64,000 nt of DNA from Bin80 sp965220365 (GTDB lineage: Bacteria > Bacteroidota > Rhodothermia > Rhodothermales > Bin80), in assembly GCA_965220365.1 (NCBI GenBank), contig OZ244823.1, positions 2,232,001 through 2,296,000 of the forward strand, in the 5' to 3' direction. Shown here in pieces: positions 34,436 to 42,298 of this stretch (positions are counted from its first letter, which is position 1; each line of letters starts with the position of its first letter). The notes under the pieces are model-generated. The model did no database searches. It had not been told where the DNA came from and was given only the letters and a program-made list of their open reading frames with translations. Position numbers and translations under genes: made by a program.

Positions 34436-35242
34436 GTGAACATGGTTAGCTCTCGTCGGCGACCGCTGATTTTGGTTACGAATGACGATGGGATTCAGTC
34501 TCCTGGAATTCGCGCCTTAACAAAGGCAATGGATGAGGTGGGAGATGTGGTGGTCGTGGCTCCACTTGATGATCAAACTGCAGTGGGACATTCGATTACC
34601 CTAGACCATCCTATTCGCGTGGAGACCTACAACTTTGGGGACGAGCTAAGTCACATTCGGGCTTTAGGCATTACTGGGACACCCTGTGACTGTATGAAGC
34701 TGGCATTGCATGAATTATTACACCGTAAACCGGACTTGGCGGTCAGTGGCATCAACAGGGGTTCCAACATCGCAATTAACGTAATCTATTCGGGCACGAT
34801 CAGTGCGGCAACAGAATCGTCGGTGAATGGGATTGATTCCATTGCCTTTAGTCTTGACTCGAAAGACCCGGATGCTGATTATTCTCCTGCAGGTAATTAT
34901 GCCAAGGTGATCGCAGAGAAAGTACTCAGAAGCCAACTGCCGAGGGGCGTTGTTCTTAGTGCAAATATTCCCGCTCTACCCGAGACTCAGATCAGAGGTA
35001 TACGGGTTGCCCGTCAGGCCCGGTCGAGATGGGAGGAGGGTTTTGTTGGACGAAAGGATCCATCAAACAAGTCTTATTACTGGTACCGCGGTATGATGAA
35101 TGTATTGGATACAGGCGACGATACCGACACCGGGGCGCTCGAAAATGGATATGTATCGGTCACACCGCTACAGTATGACCGCACTGCCCATGGATGTATC
35201 AATGTACTAAAGACGTGGCGCTGGTCGGAGCCTTCAGATTAA
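34436..35242 (+). CDS. surE: 5'/3'-nucleotidase SurE
   Basis: 268 residues from the GTG at 34436 (an ATG two codons later, at 34442, is equally possible). Metal-dependent nucleoside monophosphatase. Seen: ILVTNDDGIQSPGIRALT with the D-D metal pair, VVVVAPLDDQTAVGHSITL, GTPCDCMKLAL, SGINRGSNIAINVIYSGTISAATES with the active-site S-G-x-N, and YDRTAHGCINVL at the end. It is transcribed with panB and convergent with the dehydratase gene, which ends one base downstream of it. Confidence 0.95.
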   Translation: MNMVSSRRRPLILVTNDDGIQSPGIRALTKAMDEVGDVVVVAPLDDQTAVGHSITLDHPIRVETYNFGDELSHIRALGITGTPCDCMKLALHELLHRKPDLAVSGINRGSNIAINVIYSGTISAATESSVNGIDSIAFSLDSKDPDADYSPAGNYAKVIAEKVLRSQLPRGVVLSANIPALPETQIRGIRVARQARSRWEEGFVGRKDPSNKSYYWYRGMMNVLDTGDDTDTGALENGYVSVTPLQYDRTAHGCINVLKTWRWSEPSD

Positions 35243-35243
35243 A

Positions 35244-36209
35244 TCAGGTTGCACTGAGATAGGATTGTATCTGATTAAGGCCAACATTCCCGCCACTCAG
35301 AATAACTCCCACCCTCATCCCGTCCACATCAGCTGCCTTGCTCAGTAGGGCAGCCATCCCCAGGGCCCCCGTTGGTTCAACAACGATCTTCATTCGTTCC
35401 CACAATAGCTGCATCGCGGACAAAATTGCTGCGTCAGACACGGTTATGATATCGTGTGCAAGGTTGCGTATGATTTCAAACGTCAGGATCCCAAGTGATG
35501 GCGTGCGAGCACCATCTGCGATGGTTTCCGGATTATGTACTGTATGCAGGACACCACTTTTGAAGCTGAGTGCGGCATCATTTGCCGTATCGGGTTCGAC
35601 CCCGATGACCTGGATTGTTGAATGGATCGCATGAGCTGCGAGTAAAGAACCAGACAGAAGCCCACCGCCGCCGCATGGGACGAGGAGTACGTCTAAATCT
35701 GGATAATCCCGCAGCAGTTCCAGTGCGGCAGTCCCTTGACCAGCGACAATATGCGGGTGATCATACGGGGGAATAACCGGGAGTCCTTTCTCTTCAGCCA
35801 GCTGTTCTGCCAATGCTTCGCGGCTTATCTCATTACGATCATAGGGAATAATTTTCGCACCATATTCAGATGTTGCATCCCGTTTTACGGATGGGGCATC
35901 GTGGGGCATGATGATTGTAGGCTGGATATCCAAACGCGCTCCGGCAAGTGCAACGGCCTGAGCATGATTGCCGGAAGAAAACGTAAGAACTTCCTTGGTT
36001 GTGGTTGGAAGTTGACGTAACGTGTTGTAAGCACCTCGGAATTTAAAACTTCCCGAGCGTTGAAAATTCTCGCACTTGAAGTACACATGTGCTCCTGTGC
36101 GCGCATCTACAGTCCTAGAGGTGAGAACAGGAGTTTTATGGACGACATCCCGAAGCTGTTCGGCGGCCGAACAGACGTCTTCAAACCCTACACTATAGGG
36201 TACAGTCAC
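35244..36209 (-). CDS. PLP-dependent threonine/serine dehydratase family (IlvA/serine racemase-like)
   Basis: 321 residues, catalytic domain only; there is no C-terminal ACT-like regulatory domain, so it resembles catabolic threonine dehydratase TdcB or serine racemase more than the biosynthetic IlvA. Seen: KCENFQRSGSFKFRGAYN with the PLP lysine, TFSSGNHAQAVALAG, VPCGGGGLLSG (phosphate-binding glycine loop), EPTGALGMAAL and VILSGGNVGLNQI. It would deaminate L-threonine or L-serine to 2-oxo acids. Its ATG overlaps the end of the DUF4342 gene by 4 bases. Confidence 0.92.
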   Translation of the reverse strand: MTVPYSVGFEDVCSAAEQLRDVVHKTPVLTSRTVDARTGAHVYFKCENFQRSGSFKFRGAYNTLRQLPTTTKEVLTFSSGNHAQAVALAGARLDIQPTIIMPHDAPSVKRDATSEYGAKIIPYDRNEISREALAEQLAEEKGLPVIPPYDHPHIVAGQGTAALELLRDYPDLDVLLVPCGGGGLLSGSLLAAHAIHSTIQVIGVEPDTANDAALSFKSGVLHTVHNPETIADGARTPSLGILTFEIIRNLAHDIITVSDAAILSAMQLLWERMKIVVEPTGALGMAALLSKAADVDGMRVGVILSGGNVGLNQIQSYLSAT

Positions 36210-36538
36210 GGCAGGTCATCCAAATCTTGTGAAGAACTCCGTTCAATGCCTTCAGAAGGCTCACGTTCAATACGTACTGTGACATGTGTCACGAGCGCTG
36301 CAATTGCAGCAACCGCGGCCAGCGGTGCAGCAAGCAAAACGGCTGCACCAGAACCCACAAGGCCCACGTACATGGGGAACTCGGCAAGGGTTCGGCCATC
36401 CTTGATAATGGATATTTTGCGTGCGTTTCCTTCTCGTGCAAGTTCTTTCACTTTGTTGACTAGCTGGGAGCCCTCTACTTTGATTTCTTCAAAGCGCTCT
36501 CCGAGCCGCTCTCCTATATTGTTGTTTCGTGAAGTCAT
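36206..36538 (-). CDS. DUF4342 domain protein
   Basis: About 110 residues from the ATG at 36538 (MTSRNNNIGERLGERFEEIKV); the frame is open further upstream to 36595, but the additional 19 residues are not family-like. The DUF4342 core is clear: EEIKVEGSQLVNKVKELAREGNARKISIIKDGRT (in pieces), then a hydrophobic segment MYVGLVGSGAAVLLAAPLAAVAAIAALVTHV that fits one or two membrane passes, then an acidic tail. Function unknown. It overlaps the dehydratase start by 4 bases, so the pair is coupled. Confidence 0.8.
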   Translation of the reverse strand: MTSRNNNIGERLGERFEEIKVEGSQLVNKVKELAREGNARKISIIKDGRTLAEFPMYVGLVGSGAAVLLAAPLAAVAAIAALVTHVTVRIEREPSEGIERSSSQDLDDLP

Positions 36539-36728
36539 AAATAGAGTTGGAATGTTACTGTTATTGGGTACGCAATTGGTCGTTCGTAGTTGCAAGCGTG
36601 TAATTTGGAACCGCTCAAATCACACGGATTTTATGATTCATGATAGACGATTCAGATCCGGAAACGAATTTTCCCGGTTAAGTGAGTATTTTCGGTGTAG
36701 CTAAATCTATTTTCTTGAACACAAGTAG

Positions 36729-37865
36729 ATGGGCGAGGGACGAAGGATTGTACTTGTTGGCCCTATGTACCCCTACCGGGGAGGCATTGCTCATTTGTCC
36801 GAAACACTAGCGGCAGGCTTGATCGCCCGTGGGCATCGAGTTCATGCCATCACGTTTACACGCCAATATCCAGCATTTCTCTTCCCAGGTCGAACTCAAT
36901 ACGAAACGGGGACGGATACCGAAAGAGCTGTAGAAGCTGAGCGGGTGATTGATTCGATAAATCCTCTGTCATGGTGGAAGGCCATTAAACGGATCCGGGA
37001 ATTGGAAGCAGAAGTGGTGATTTTTCGTTACTGGTTGCCATTTTTTGCCCCGGTTTTTGGTACAATGGCACGCAGACTTGCTCGTAGCAATATCACATCG
37101 TTGGTTGTGGTTGATAATGCATTACCACATGAGCGCCGACTGGGCGATATCGCTTTAGGGCGCTATTTTTTCAAGGCAGTGCAAGGGTGTGTGGTGATGT
37201 CCTCATCGGTGGGGAAGGAGTTGGACCAACTTGAAGTCTCCTGCCCACGTGCATTTGCACCGCATCCGGTCTATGATATCTTCGGTAAGGCGGCTAATCA
37301 AACTCAGGCGCGTTCAAAATTAGAGCTGGATCAGAATTTGCCAGTGATTCTTTTTTTTGGGTTCGTACGACGATACAAAGGCCTTCATATTCTTTTAGAC
37401 AGCATGCCGCAGGTTCGAGCTGCGCTCCCTGAAATCTGTTTGATCGTGGCAGGCGAGTTTTATGAAGATGAAGTGTCCTATAGGAACAAGGTTGAGTCAC
37501 TGGGACTGTCCAAGCAAGTGAGGTTTATCAATGAGTACATTCCCAAAGATGAAGTGGCTGACTACTTTGCTGCGGCCAATGTGGTCGTACAGCCGTACTT
37601 ATCTGCAACCCAGAGTGGGGTAGCACAGGTTGCCTATCAGTTTGATGTTCCTGTGATTACCACGGATGTAGGTGGGCTTGCCGAGGCTGTACCTCATGAA
37701 GAATCGGGGCTCATTGTTCCCCCGAATGATCCATCTGCATTGGCCAAAGCCATCATACGGTATTTTGTAGAGGGGATGCAGGATGATCTTGTAAAGGGAG
37801 TACGACGCCATAAACAGTCTCTGGGATGGGACAGGCTGCTCAGTGCAATTGAATCGATCATGTAA
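36729..37865 (+). CDS. Glycosyltransferase, GT4 family (GT-B fold)
   Basis: 378 residues. Starts IVLVGPMYPYRGGIAHLSETLA, the GT-B N-terminal domain with a Gly-rich loop, and continues with ILFFGFVRRYKGLHILLDSMP, IVAGEFYE, YIPKDEVADYFAAANVVVQPYLSATQSGVAQVAYQFDVPVITTDVGGLAE, which covers the E-x7-E-like donor-site region of GT4 enzymes (here S-x-x-x-x-x-A). Adds a sugar to a lipid- or protein-linked acceptor in surface polysaccharide assembly; donor and acceptor unknown. A lipoprotein gene follows after 5 bp. Confidence 0.88.
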   Translation: MGEGRRIVLVGPMYPYRGGIAHLSETLAAGLIARGHRVHAITFTRQYPAFLFPGRTQYETGTDTERAVEAERVIDSINPLSWWKAIKRIRELEAEVVIFRYWLPFFAPVFGTMARRLARSNITSLVVVDNALPHERRLGDIALGRYFFKAVQGCVVMSSSVGKELDQLEVSCPRAFAPHPVYDIFGKAANQTQARSKLELDQNLPVILFFGFVRRYKGLHILLDSMPQVRAALPEICLIVAGEFYEDEVSYRNKVESLGLSKQVRFINEYIPKDEVADYFAAANVVVQPYLSATQSGVAQVAYQFDVPVITTDVGGLAEAVPHEESGLIVPPNDPSALAKAIIRYFVEGMQDDLVKGVRRHKQSLGWDRLLSAIESIM

Positions 37866-37870
37866 TCTGT

Positions 37871-39022
37871 GTGCATTCAATGAATGGCAGATCCCATCGT
37901 GTACTCTATTGTAGTTCTTTCTTCCTGGCATTATTCATTGCAGGTTGTGCTATCCTGGATCAAGCCGACTCAGAGGATTTTTCAAATCTATCCTTATGGC
38001 AGCCTGTCGATGTAATTCAGGATGCTCGACAATTGGCGTTGCAGCAAGAGTCGGGACAATCTCGAGATATCGCAGAGCATATGGCTGCTCGGATGATCGG
38101 AGTGCAGCCCATATTCGGTGACTCCTTGATCGTCCCATTACAGGGAACCAGACGTGTGATCCAGGGAGGAAGGCTTGGCAATGCAACCGGGCTTGGCAAG
38201 TCGTTTTGGCCGGATCCCCAATCAGGTTCGGGAGCACACACCATAACTGAATTTATATCCCCCTGGGATTCCGCAGTGAATGAGAGGTCGGCTATAGTGC
38301 TCTCCAAGCAGTCACTTACATCTGATCGTATTCATCAGCTTGTTCGGCGTAGTACGAAGGTAATTCTGAGCATAGGGGATGTAACCCCGCGTTTAGCATC
38401 TACAACAGGGACCAATGCCTTAGTACTGGAGATCACGCCATCTGCTCTTGCAGGCATATCAGGATTGTCTGCAGACAGCGTTGCCTTGGGAGTGCTTCCC
38501 AGGAATGGATATGTTCTTCCTGAACCGATACTCATAGAGGCTTGGATAGATACCTATGAATTCCCTTTGAATGTGATGGGTTTTATTGCTGGTCAGGATC
38601 CGCGGTATGCGTCGCAGCTCATCATTGTTGCTGCAGATCCGGCATGGATCTCTGTGGAATCAGATTCTTCTCAATGGATGCCTTCGGCTATTCTGATGGA
38701 ACTCACGCGTAAATATGCAGCAAGACAAATCGAGAGAGTATTTCCGAGACAGTCTCTGTTAGTTGCTACGGGGACTGGTGCTGCACTACATGCCGTGTTT
38801 GAATATCCTGTTTGGGCACGACAAAATATTCATGCTGTGATCGCATTGGGACGCTCTGGTAACAGCCACGTGCAGGTAGGCAAGGATACGATTCCCATTT
38901 TCGGGTACTCGTTCCCCGAAATCCATGACACTGAGAACCTAGAAGTCTGGATTATAAGGACACTGGAACAGATCCACGATATTGTACAGCAATTGGATGG
39001 CCAAGATTTTGAGTGGAATTAG
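37871..39022 (+). CDS. Lipoprotein with an M28 peptidase-like fold that lacks the metal ligands (predicted pseudoenzyme)
   Basis: 383 residues from GTG 37871 (or 380 from the ATG at 37880). A signal peptide ends in the lipobox LFIAGC (Cys 26). The region around residues 233-260 reads NVMGFIAGQDPRYASQLIIVAADPAWI; M28 aminopeptidases have N-V-I/x-x-G-S-D-P-...-V-V-I-x-A-H-Y-D there, so the zinc His and Asp are replaced (AADPAW). The following helix SAILMELTRKYAAR (272-285) corresponds to the helix after the D-D-N-A-S-G motif, which is absent, and SLLVATGTGAALHAVFEYPVW (295-315) corresponds to the strand and loop where M28 has the E-E pair, also absent. Only the fold seems kept. Exported to the envelope. 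Translationally close to the glycosyltransferase upstream. Confidence 0.65.
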   Translation: MHSMNGRSHRVLYCSSFFLALFIAGCAILDQADSEDFSNLSLWQPVDVIQDARQLALQQESGQSRDIAEHMAARMIGVQPIFGDSLIVPLQGTRRVIQGGRLGNATGLGKSFWPDPQSGSGAHTITEFISPWDSAVNERSAIVLSKQSLTSDRIHQLVRRSTKVILSIGDVTPRLASTTGTNALVLEITPSALAGISGLSADSVALGVLPRNGYVLPEPILIEAWIDTYEFPLNVMGFIAGQDPRYASQLIIVAADPAWISVESDSSQWMPSAILMELTRKYAARQIERVFPRQSLLVATGTGAALHAVFEYPVWARQNIHAVIALGRSGNSHVQVGKDTIPIFGYSFPEIHDTENLEVWIIRTLEQIHDIVQQLDGQDFEWN

Positions 39023-39176
39023 CGACTTTCTAGGGGGCTTCAAGAAAAGTAAATCGCTACTGAAATCAAGATGTAAATCATCAAGAATGCAGTATATGAT
39101 TTCGCTGGCAATCGACAAATTTCAACCCATATAATACAAGTGCCACCATATCGCCCACTCGCTTCATATTCAATGG

Positions 39177-39803
39177 TCACTCTTCATAGAATAGGCGATA
39201 TAACCACTCATAGAATTCATTCGCCAGTGGGACTTGTACGTCTAGATCACCATACCCAATCGCTGCCCCCATGAGACGTGGCCTTTCTCGTGTAGCCAGC
39301 CATGCGTGAATCTGGGCTCTCCGCTTTTTGCGGGAACGAAATTTGCGATCTTCTTCAGGAATCCCATTGATATATTCACAAGAGCGGGGCCATACTGGGT
39401 CTCCGTCAGGAATTAGCTGGTGAATAAAGCCTTCTAATTCTCCCGAAGACGTATTATCAGGCATCATCCAGATTCCTATACGGGGTTGACTGTCAATGAT
39501 TGTCCCAGACCTTTGAGGCTTTTTAGGAACTTTAATTTCGGAAAATCTCTCCAGCTGACCGCTTATTTCTTTCCATCGCCTATCTGGATTATCATTCGCA
39601 TCAATGAGAATACCTAATGTTTCCCTTTCAGTAGCTACCAGTTCGGTTATGATTGACCGCAATAGCTCGGGAAAGCCCCTTTTGTCTAATATTTCAAAGG
39701 GTAATCCAGCTTCGCGACAAGATTCCCATATATGCTTGACTACATGCTCGTCACTACTCCCTTCAACAAGCAGTACTTTTTTGGGACTCGTATCTTCAGG
39801 CAT
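39177..39803 (-). CDS. Toprim-like (DUF3226) protein, partner of an AAA ATPase
   Basis: 208 residues. Begins MPEDTSPKKVLLVEGSSDEHVVKHI with Toprim-type E14 on the first strand and a following Asp, then GILIDANDNPDRRW (D68, D71) in the position of the second acidic motif, then GIWMMPDNTSSGELEGFI. The layout fits the DUF3226/Toprim-like group, proposed nucleases often next to an ATPase. It starts 4 bp after the ATPase stop, and the pair is one operon. Related two-gene ATPase/Toprim modules act in phage defence (for example PARIS, and OLD-type fusions); that this one does is inference. Confidence 0.78.
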   Translation of the reverse strand: MPEDTSPKKVLLVEGSSDEHVVKHIWESCREAGLPFEILDKRGFPELLRSIITELVATERETLGILIDANDNPDRRWKEISGQLERFSEIKVPKKPQRSGTIIDSQPRIGIWMMPDNTSSGELEGFIHQLIPDGDPVWPRSCEYINGIPEEDRKFRSRKKRRAQIHAWLATRERPRLMGAAIGYGDLDVQVPLANEFYEWLYRLFYEE

Positions 39804-39807
39804 ATAG

Positions 39808-40944
39808 TTATATCACTCTGATGTCCTGATCAGCTGCAACTTCGAGTTGTTCTTCTTTGACTTCAACTGTTTGCAGCTTGCCCTCCTTCTGATCCAAGCG
39901 AACCAATACCCCTTCAGCTCCTTCGTTCTCAACTGCTGCTCTTGCGAAAGCTTTGACGCAATCAAAACTATGGGTTGTGGCGAGAACCTGTACGTCATAT
40001 TTTTGAGCAGTTGCCAAGATCATACTCCAAAAATCCTTTTGGGCAGAGTGGTGAATTCCATTTTCAGCCTCATCAATGACTAAGAAGCCATTGCGGCTAT
40101 GAGCTAAGGCAAGGGCAACAGCAAACAGGCGCATAATCCCATCCCCAAGGCTATTCAATGGGACCTGCCTTGAAGAATCACGAGACTTTACGATTATACG
40201 ACGACCTTCACTGCGAAATCTTCCACTGGATTCCTCAACGGCAGCAACCCGATCTATCTGTGTCCCTGTCAGGTTGATCATTGCCAGCGCGAGGGATTCC
40301 GCATCAGTAATGACAACATTATCCCAAAAACGAGCTAGCATAGAATTGCTCGGAAGTCCCGGACCGAGTGATTCACATGCAATAGGATCCGGCAAATCCG
40401 AATCACCGAGTATTCTTCTTCGTAACATTGGAGAGATATGAAGAAACGATTCAGATTCCGGTGAGCCCAAGAAACATGGAATCATGGATTTTGAATTACG
40501 AAAAGTAACCTTAAGTATCTGCAGATTTGATTCCAGAGGTGCAGTTTCAGAGAATATATCTAGCTGTATGGAAGACAATTCTTCCACATTGGTTGCCTCA
40601 ATACGAAGTTGATTTTGTTTATTGCTTGGGCCAATGGAGATCGTCCGATCAGGAGGGATATGTCTGCCAAAAAATAGAGTCGTATAGTCCAGAACGGAAC
40701 CAAGATCCTTAGAATGGGAAGTGGCGAATTCATGTCTCTTATGCAGCAACTCTTCGAATATCATCCGGCGGCCTCTGGCCGCATACACACGCACCGCTTC
40801 AAGAACAGTAGTCTTACCAACTCCATTACGACCAGCCAGTAAAGTAACGCGCCCCAATTGCTTAATAGAAAGATCTCGGATTCCCCGGAAATTCTTAATT
40901 GATAGATCCGGAAGATGCAATTTGGGGTTCTGATTCTCCGACAT
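39808..40944 (-). CDS. AAA family ATPase (OLD-/AAA_15-like), partner of a Toprim-like protein
   Basis: 378 residues. ABC-type ATPase: LSIKNFRGIRDLSI at the start, Walker A GRNGVGKTT (38-46), a signature-like VPLNSLGDGIMRLFAVALAL (261-280), Walker B LVIDEAENG (288-296), and LATTHSFD with the switch His (325). The middle (about 60-240) is the variable insert. This is the SMC/RecF/OLD-like shape with a short coiled-coil replaced by a globular lid. It lies directly upstream of the Toprim-like gene (4 bp), an organisation that resembles split OLD or PARIS-type defence pairs. About 110 bp of clean intergenic DNA precedes it, and the neighbours are unrelated. Confidence 0.88.
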   Translation of the reverse strand: MSENQNPKLHLPDLSIKNFRGIRDLSIKQLGRVTLLAGRNGVGKTTVLEAVRVYAARGRRMIFEELLHKRHEFATSHSKDLGSVLDYTTLFFGRHIPPDRTISIGPSNKQNQLRIEATNVEELSSIQLDIFSETAPLESNLQILKVTFRNSKSMIPCFLGSPESESFLHISPMLRRRILGDSDLPDPIACESLGPGLPSNSMLARFWDNVVITDAESLALAMINLTGTQIDRVAAVEESSGRFRSEGRRIIVKSRDSSRQVPLNSLGDGIMRLFAVALALAHSRNGFLVIDEAENGIHHSAQKDFWSMILATAQKYDVQVLATTHSFDCVKAFARAAVENEGAEGVLVRLDQKEGKLQTVEVKEEQLEVAADQDIRVI

Positions 40945-41090
40945 ACTGGGTAATTCAAGGTTTGTAATCAGATAAGCTCAGGAATCAAATCTCCCTCAAG
41001 TGCATGAATGCGAGTACAAGAGTAAGGAGTCGCAAGCTCCAAAGCACTTTTACACATGTAGATTGTAGTTGATCATTTGCAAAGAACCAA

Positions 41091-41738
41091 CTAAAACAGT
41101 ACCCCTGCCATGATCATCCAACCCTCGTTATTCAGGACAGTTAATTCACCTGTCTCGGAATCAGGCTTCGTCACATCACGTTGGCCTCGATAATATCTCG
41201 TCTCCAATGACAGGCGTTGAGTCGCTACATCGAAATCAATGCCAGCTCCGATCATTAGCCCATAATCAAGGGTTTCAATAGATTCGTTTTCCTCGATAAA
41301 GATCTGCCCAGTATCGGTGGACTCTACGAGGATCGCGGAGTCCACTACAAACAAAGCTGCACCTCCAAGAAAAATTCGAGGCCGAACAATCGCCGAAGGG
41401 TCGAAACGAAATTGAAGCAGAACAGGTGTCGATAGATACGAGGACCTACTGGTTAGCAGGCCAGGGAAATCATTGTATTGTACTCGGGTTTTGGCACCCA
41501 TACGAAGGTAGAGTAATTCGCCAACTGCACTAAGCCCACCGACAATGCGTAGTTCAGCTGTTGCTCCTCCGGCAACTCCTGTAATACTTTCCCATGTAGT
41601 TTCACCCGCGGCTAGGTTGCCGACAAAAGTTGTATTCGTGATGCCGAATTTCAGCCCCCCGGTTACACGTTGTGCATTGACGGATGTCGCTCCCGTCAGA
41701 AAAAATCCAGATAATATCAGCAGGTTAAGGCTTCGCAT
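41091..41738 (-). CDS. PorT-like outer-membrane beta-barrel protein
   Basis: 215 residues. Signal peptide MRSLNLLILSGFFLTGATSVNAQ, then RVTGGLKFGITNTTF and a series of amphipathic strands (GELLYLRMGAKTR, YLSTPVLLQFRFD, IFLGGAALFVVD, LMIGAGIDFDV, LSLETRYYRGQRDV) ending MIMAGVLF with a terminal aromatic residue. This is the small 8-strand porin-like family found throughout Bacteroidota (PorT/OmpW-type). Probably an outer-membrane protein; ligand or role unknown. It follows an unrelated defence-type gene pair and has its own promoter region. Confidence 0.82.
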   Translation of the reverse strand: MRSLNLLILSGFFLTGATSVNAQRVTGGLKFGITNTTFVGNLAAGETTWESITGVAGGATAELRIVGGLSAVGELLYLRMGAKTRVQYNDFPGLLTSRSSYLSTPVLLQFRFDPSAIVRPRIFLGGAALFVVDSAILVESTDTGQIFIEENESIETLDYGLMIGAGIDFDVATQRLSLETRYYRGQRDVTKPDSETGELTVLNNEGWMIMAGVLF

Positions 41739-41999
41739 ATATCGGCAGGTTGATCAGATTCAAGGGAGAATGTAAAGATAGGAGGTATTGTAGAAAGTCA
41801 AACAGCAATATACTTCCAATCCCAAGATGCCTTGCACTTCGAGATGCAGAATATCACCACATGGAACACATAAAACAGCGGCCTGAAGAAGACCGGACTG
41901 ATTACGTGCTTCAAAATCTCCGTATATTTGTGCCGATACGCTTACTGAGCCATGGAACAGCAATCATAGGCTACCGTAAGCGGACCGTCGCCCTCGCCA

Positions 42000-42287
42000 A
42001 TGCCTATTTCAAGAAAAGAAGTTCGTCACATTGCAAAGTTGGCCAAACTGCGATTTACAGAGGCCGAAGAGGAAGTTCTGGCTCATGACATGAGTCGAAT
42101 TCTTGATTATATGGGGACGTTGAACCAGCTGGACACCTCGGATATAGAACCGGTTACGCATGTACATGATCTTACACATATCGTACGTGCAGATTCAGTT
42201 CAGGAACGTATAAAGCATGAAGAAGCACTTAGCAATGCACCGGATACCGATGGAGATTACTTCCGGGTTCCGAAAGTCATTGGATAG
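42000..42287 (+). CDS. gatC: Aspartyl/glutamyl-tRNA amidotransferase subunit C
   Basis: 95 residues, the typical size. Starts MPISRKEVRHIAKLAKLRFTEAE and carries LDYMGTLNQLDTSDIEPVTHV, the helical GatC core, ending DGDYFRVPKVIG, the conserved C-terminus. GatC stabilises the GatCAB complex that converts Glu-tRNA(Gln) to Gln-tRNA(Gln). gatA and gatB are not in the window. The YfhO gene begins 11 bp downstream. The 260-bp region before it carries no other gene that I can support. Confidence 0.94.
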   Translation: MPISRKEVRHIAKLAKLRFTEAEEEVLAHDMSRILDYMGTLNQLDTSDIEPVTHVHDLTHIVRADSVQERIKHEEALSNAPDTDGDYFRVPKVIG

Positions 42288-42298
42288 TAATCGGCTCT

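Noticed and set aside
36060..36704. 214-codon plus-strand frame
   Set aside because: It lies antisense to the threonine dehydratase and DUF4342 genes, which have clear family motifs in the other strand; the composition is that of a shadow frame.
40945..41090. Possible retron-like non-coding RNA upstream of the ATPase gene
   Set aside because: No long inverted repeat and no reverse transcriptase gene are present; the gap looks like a normal promoter region.
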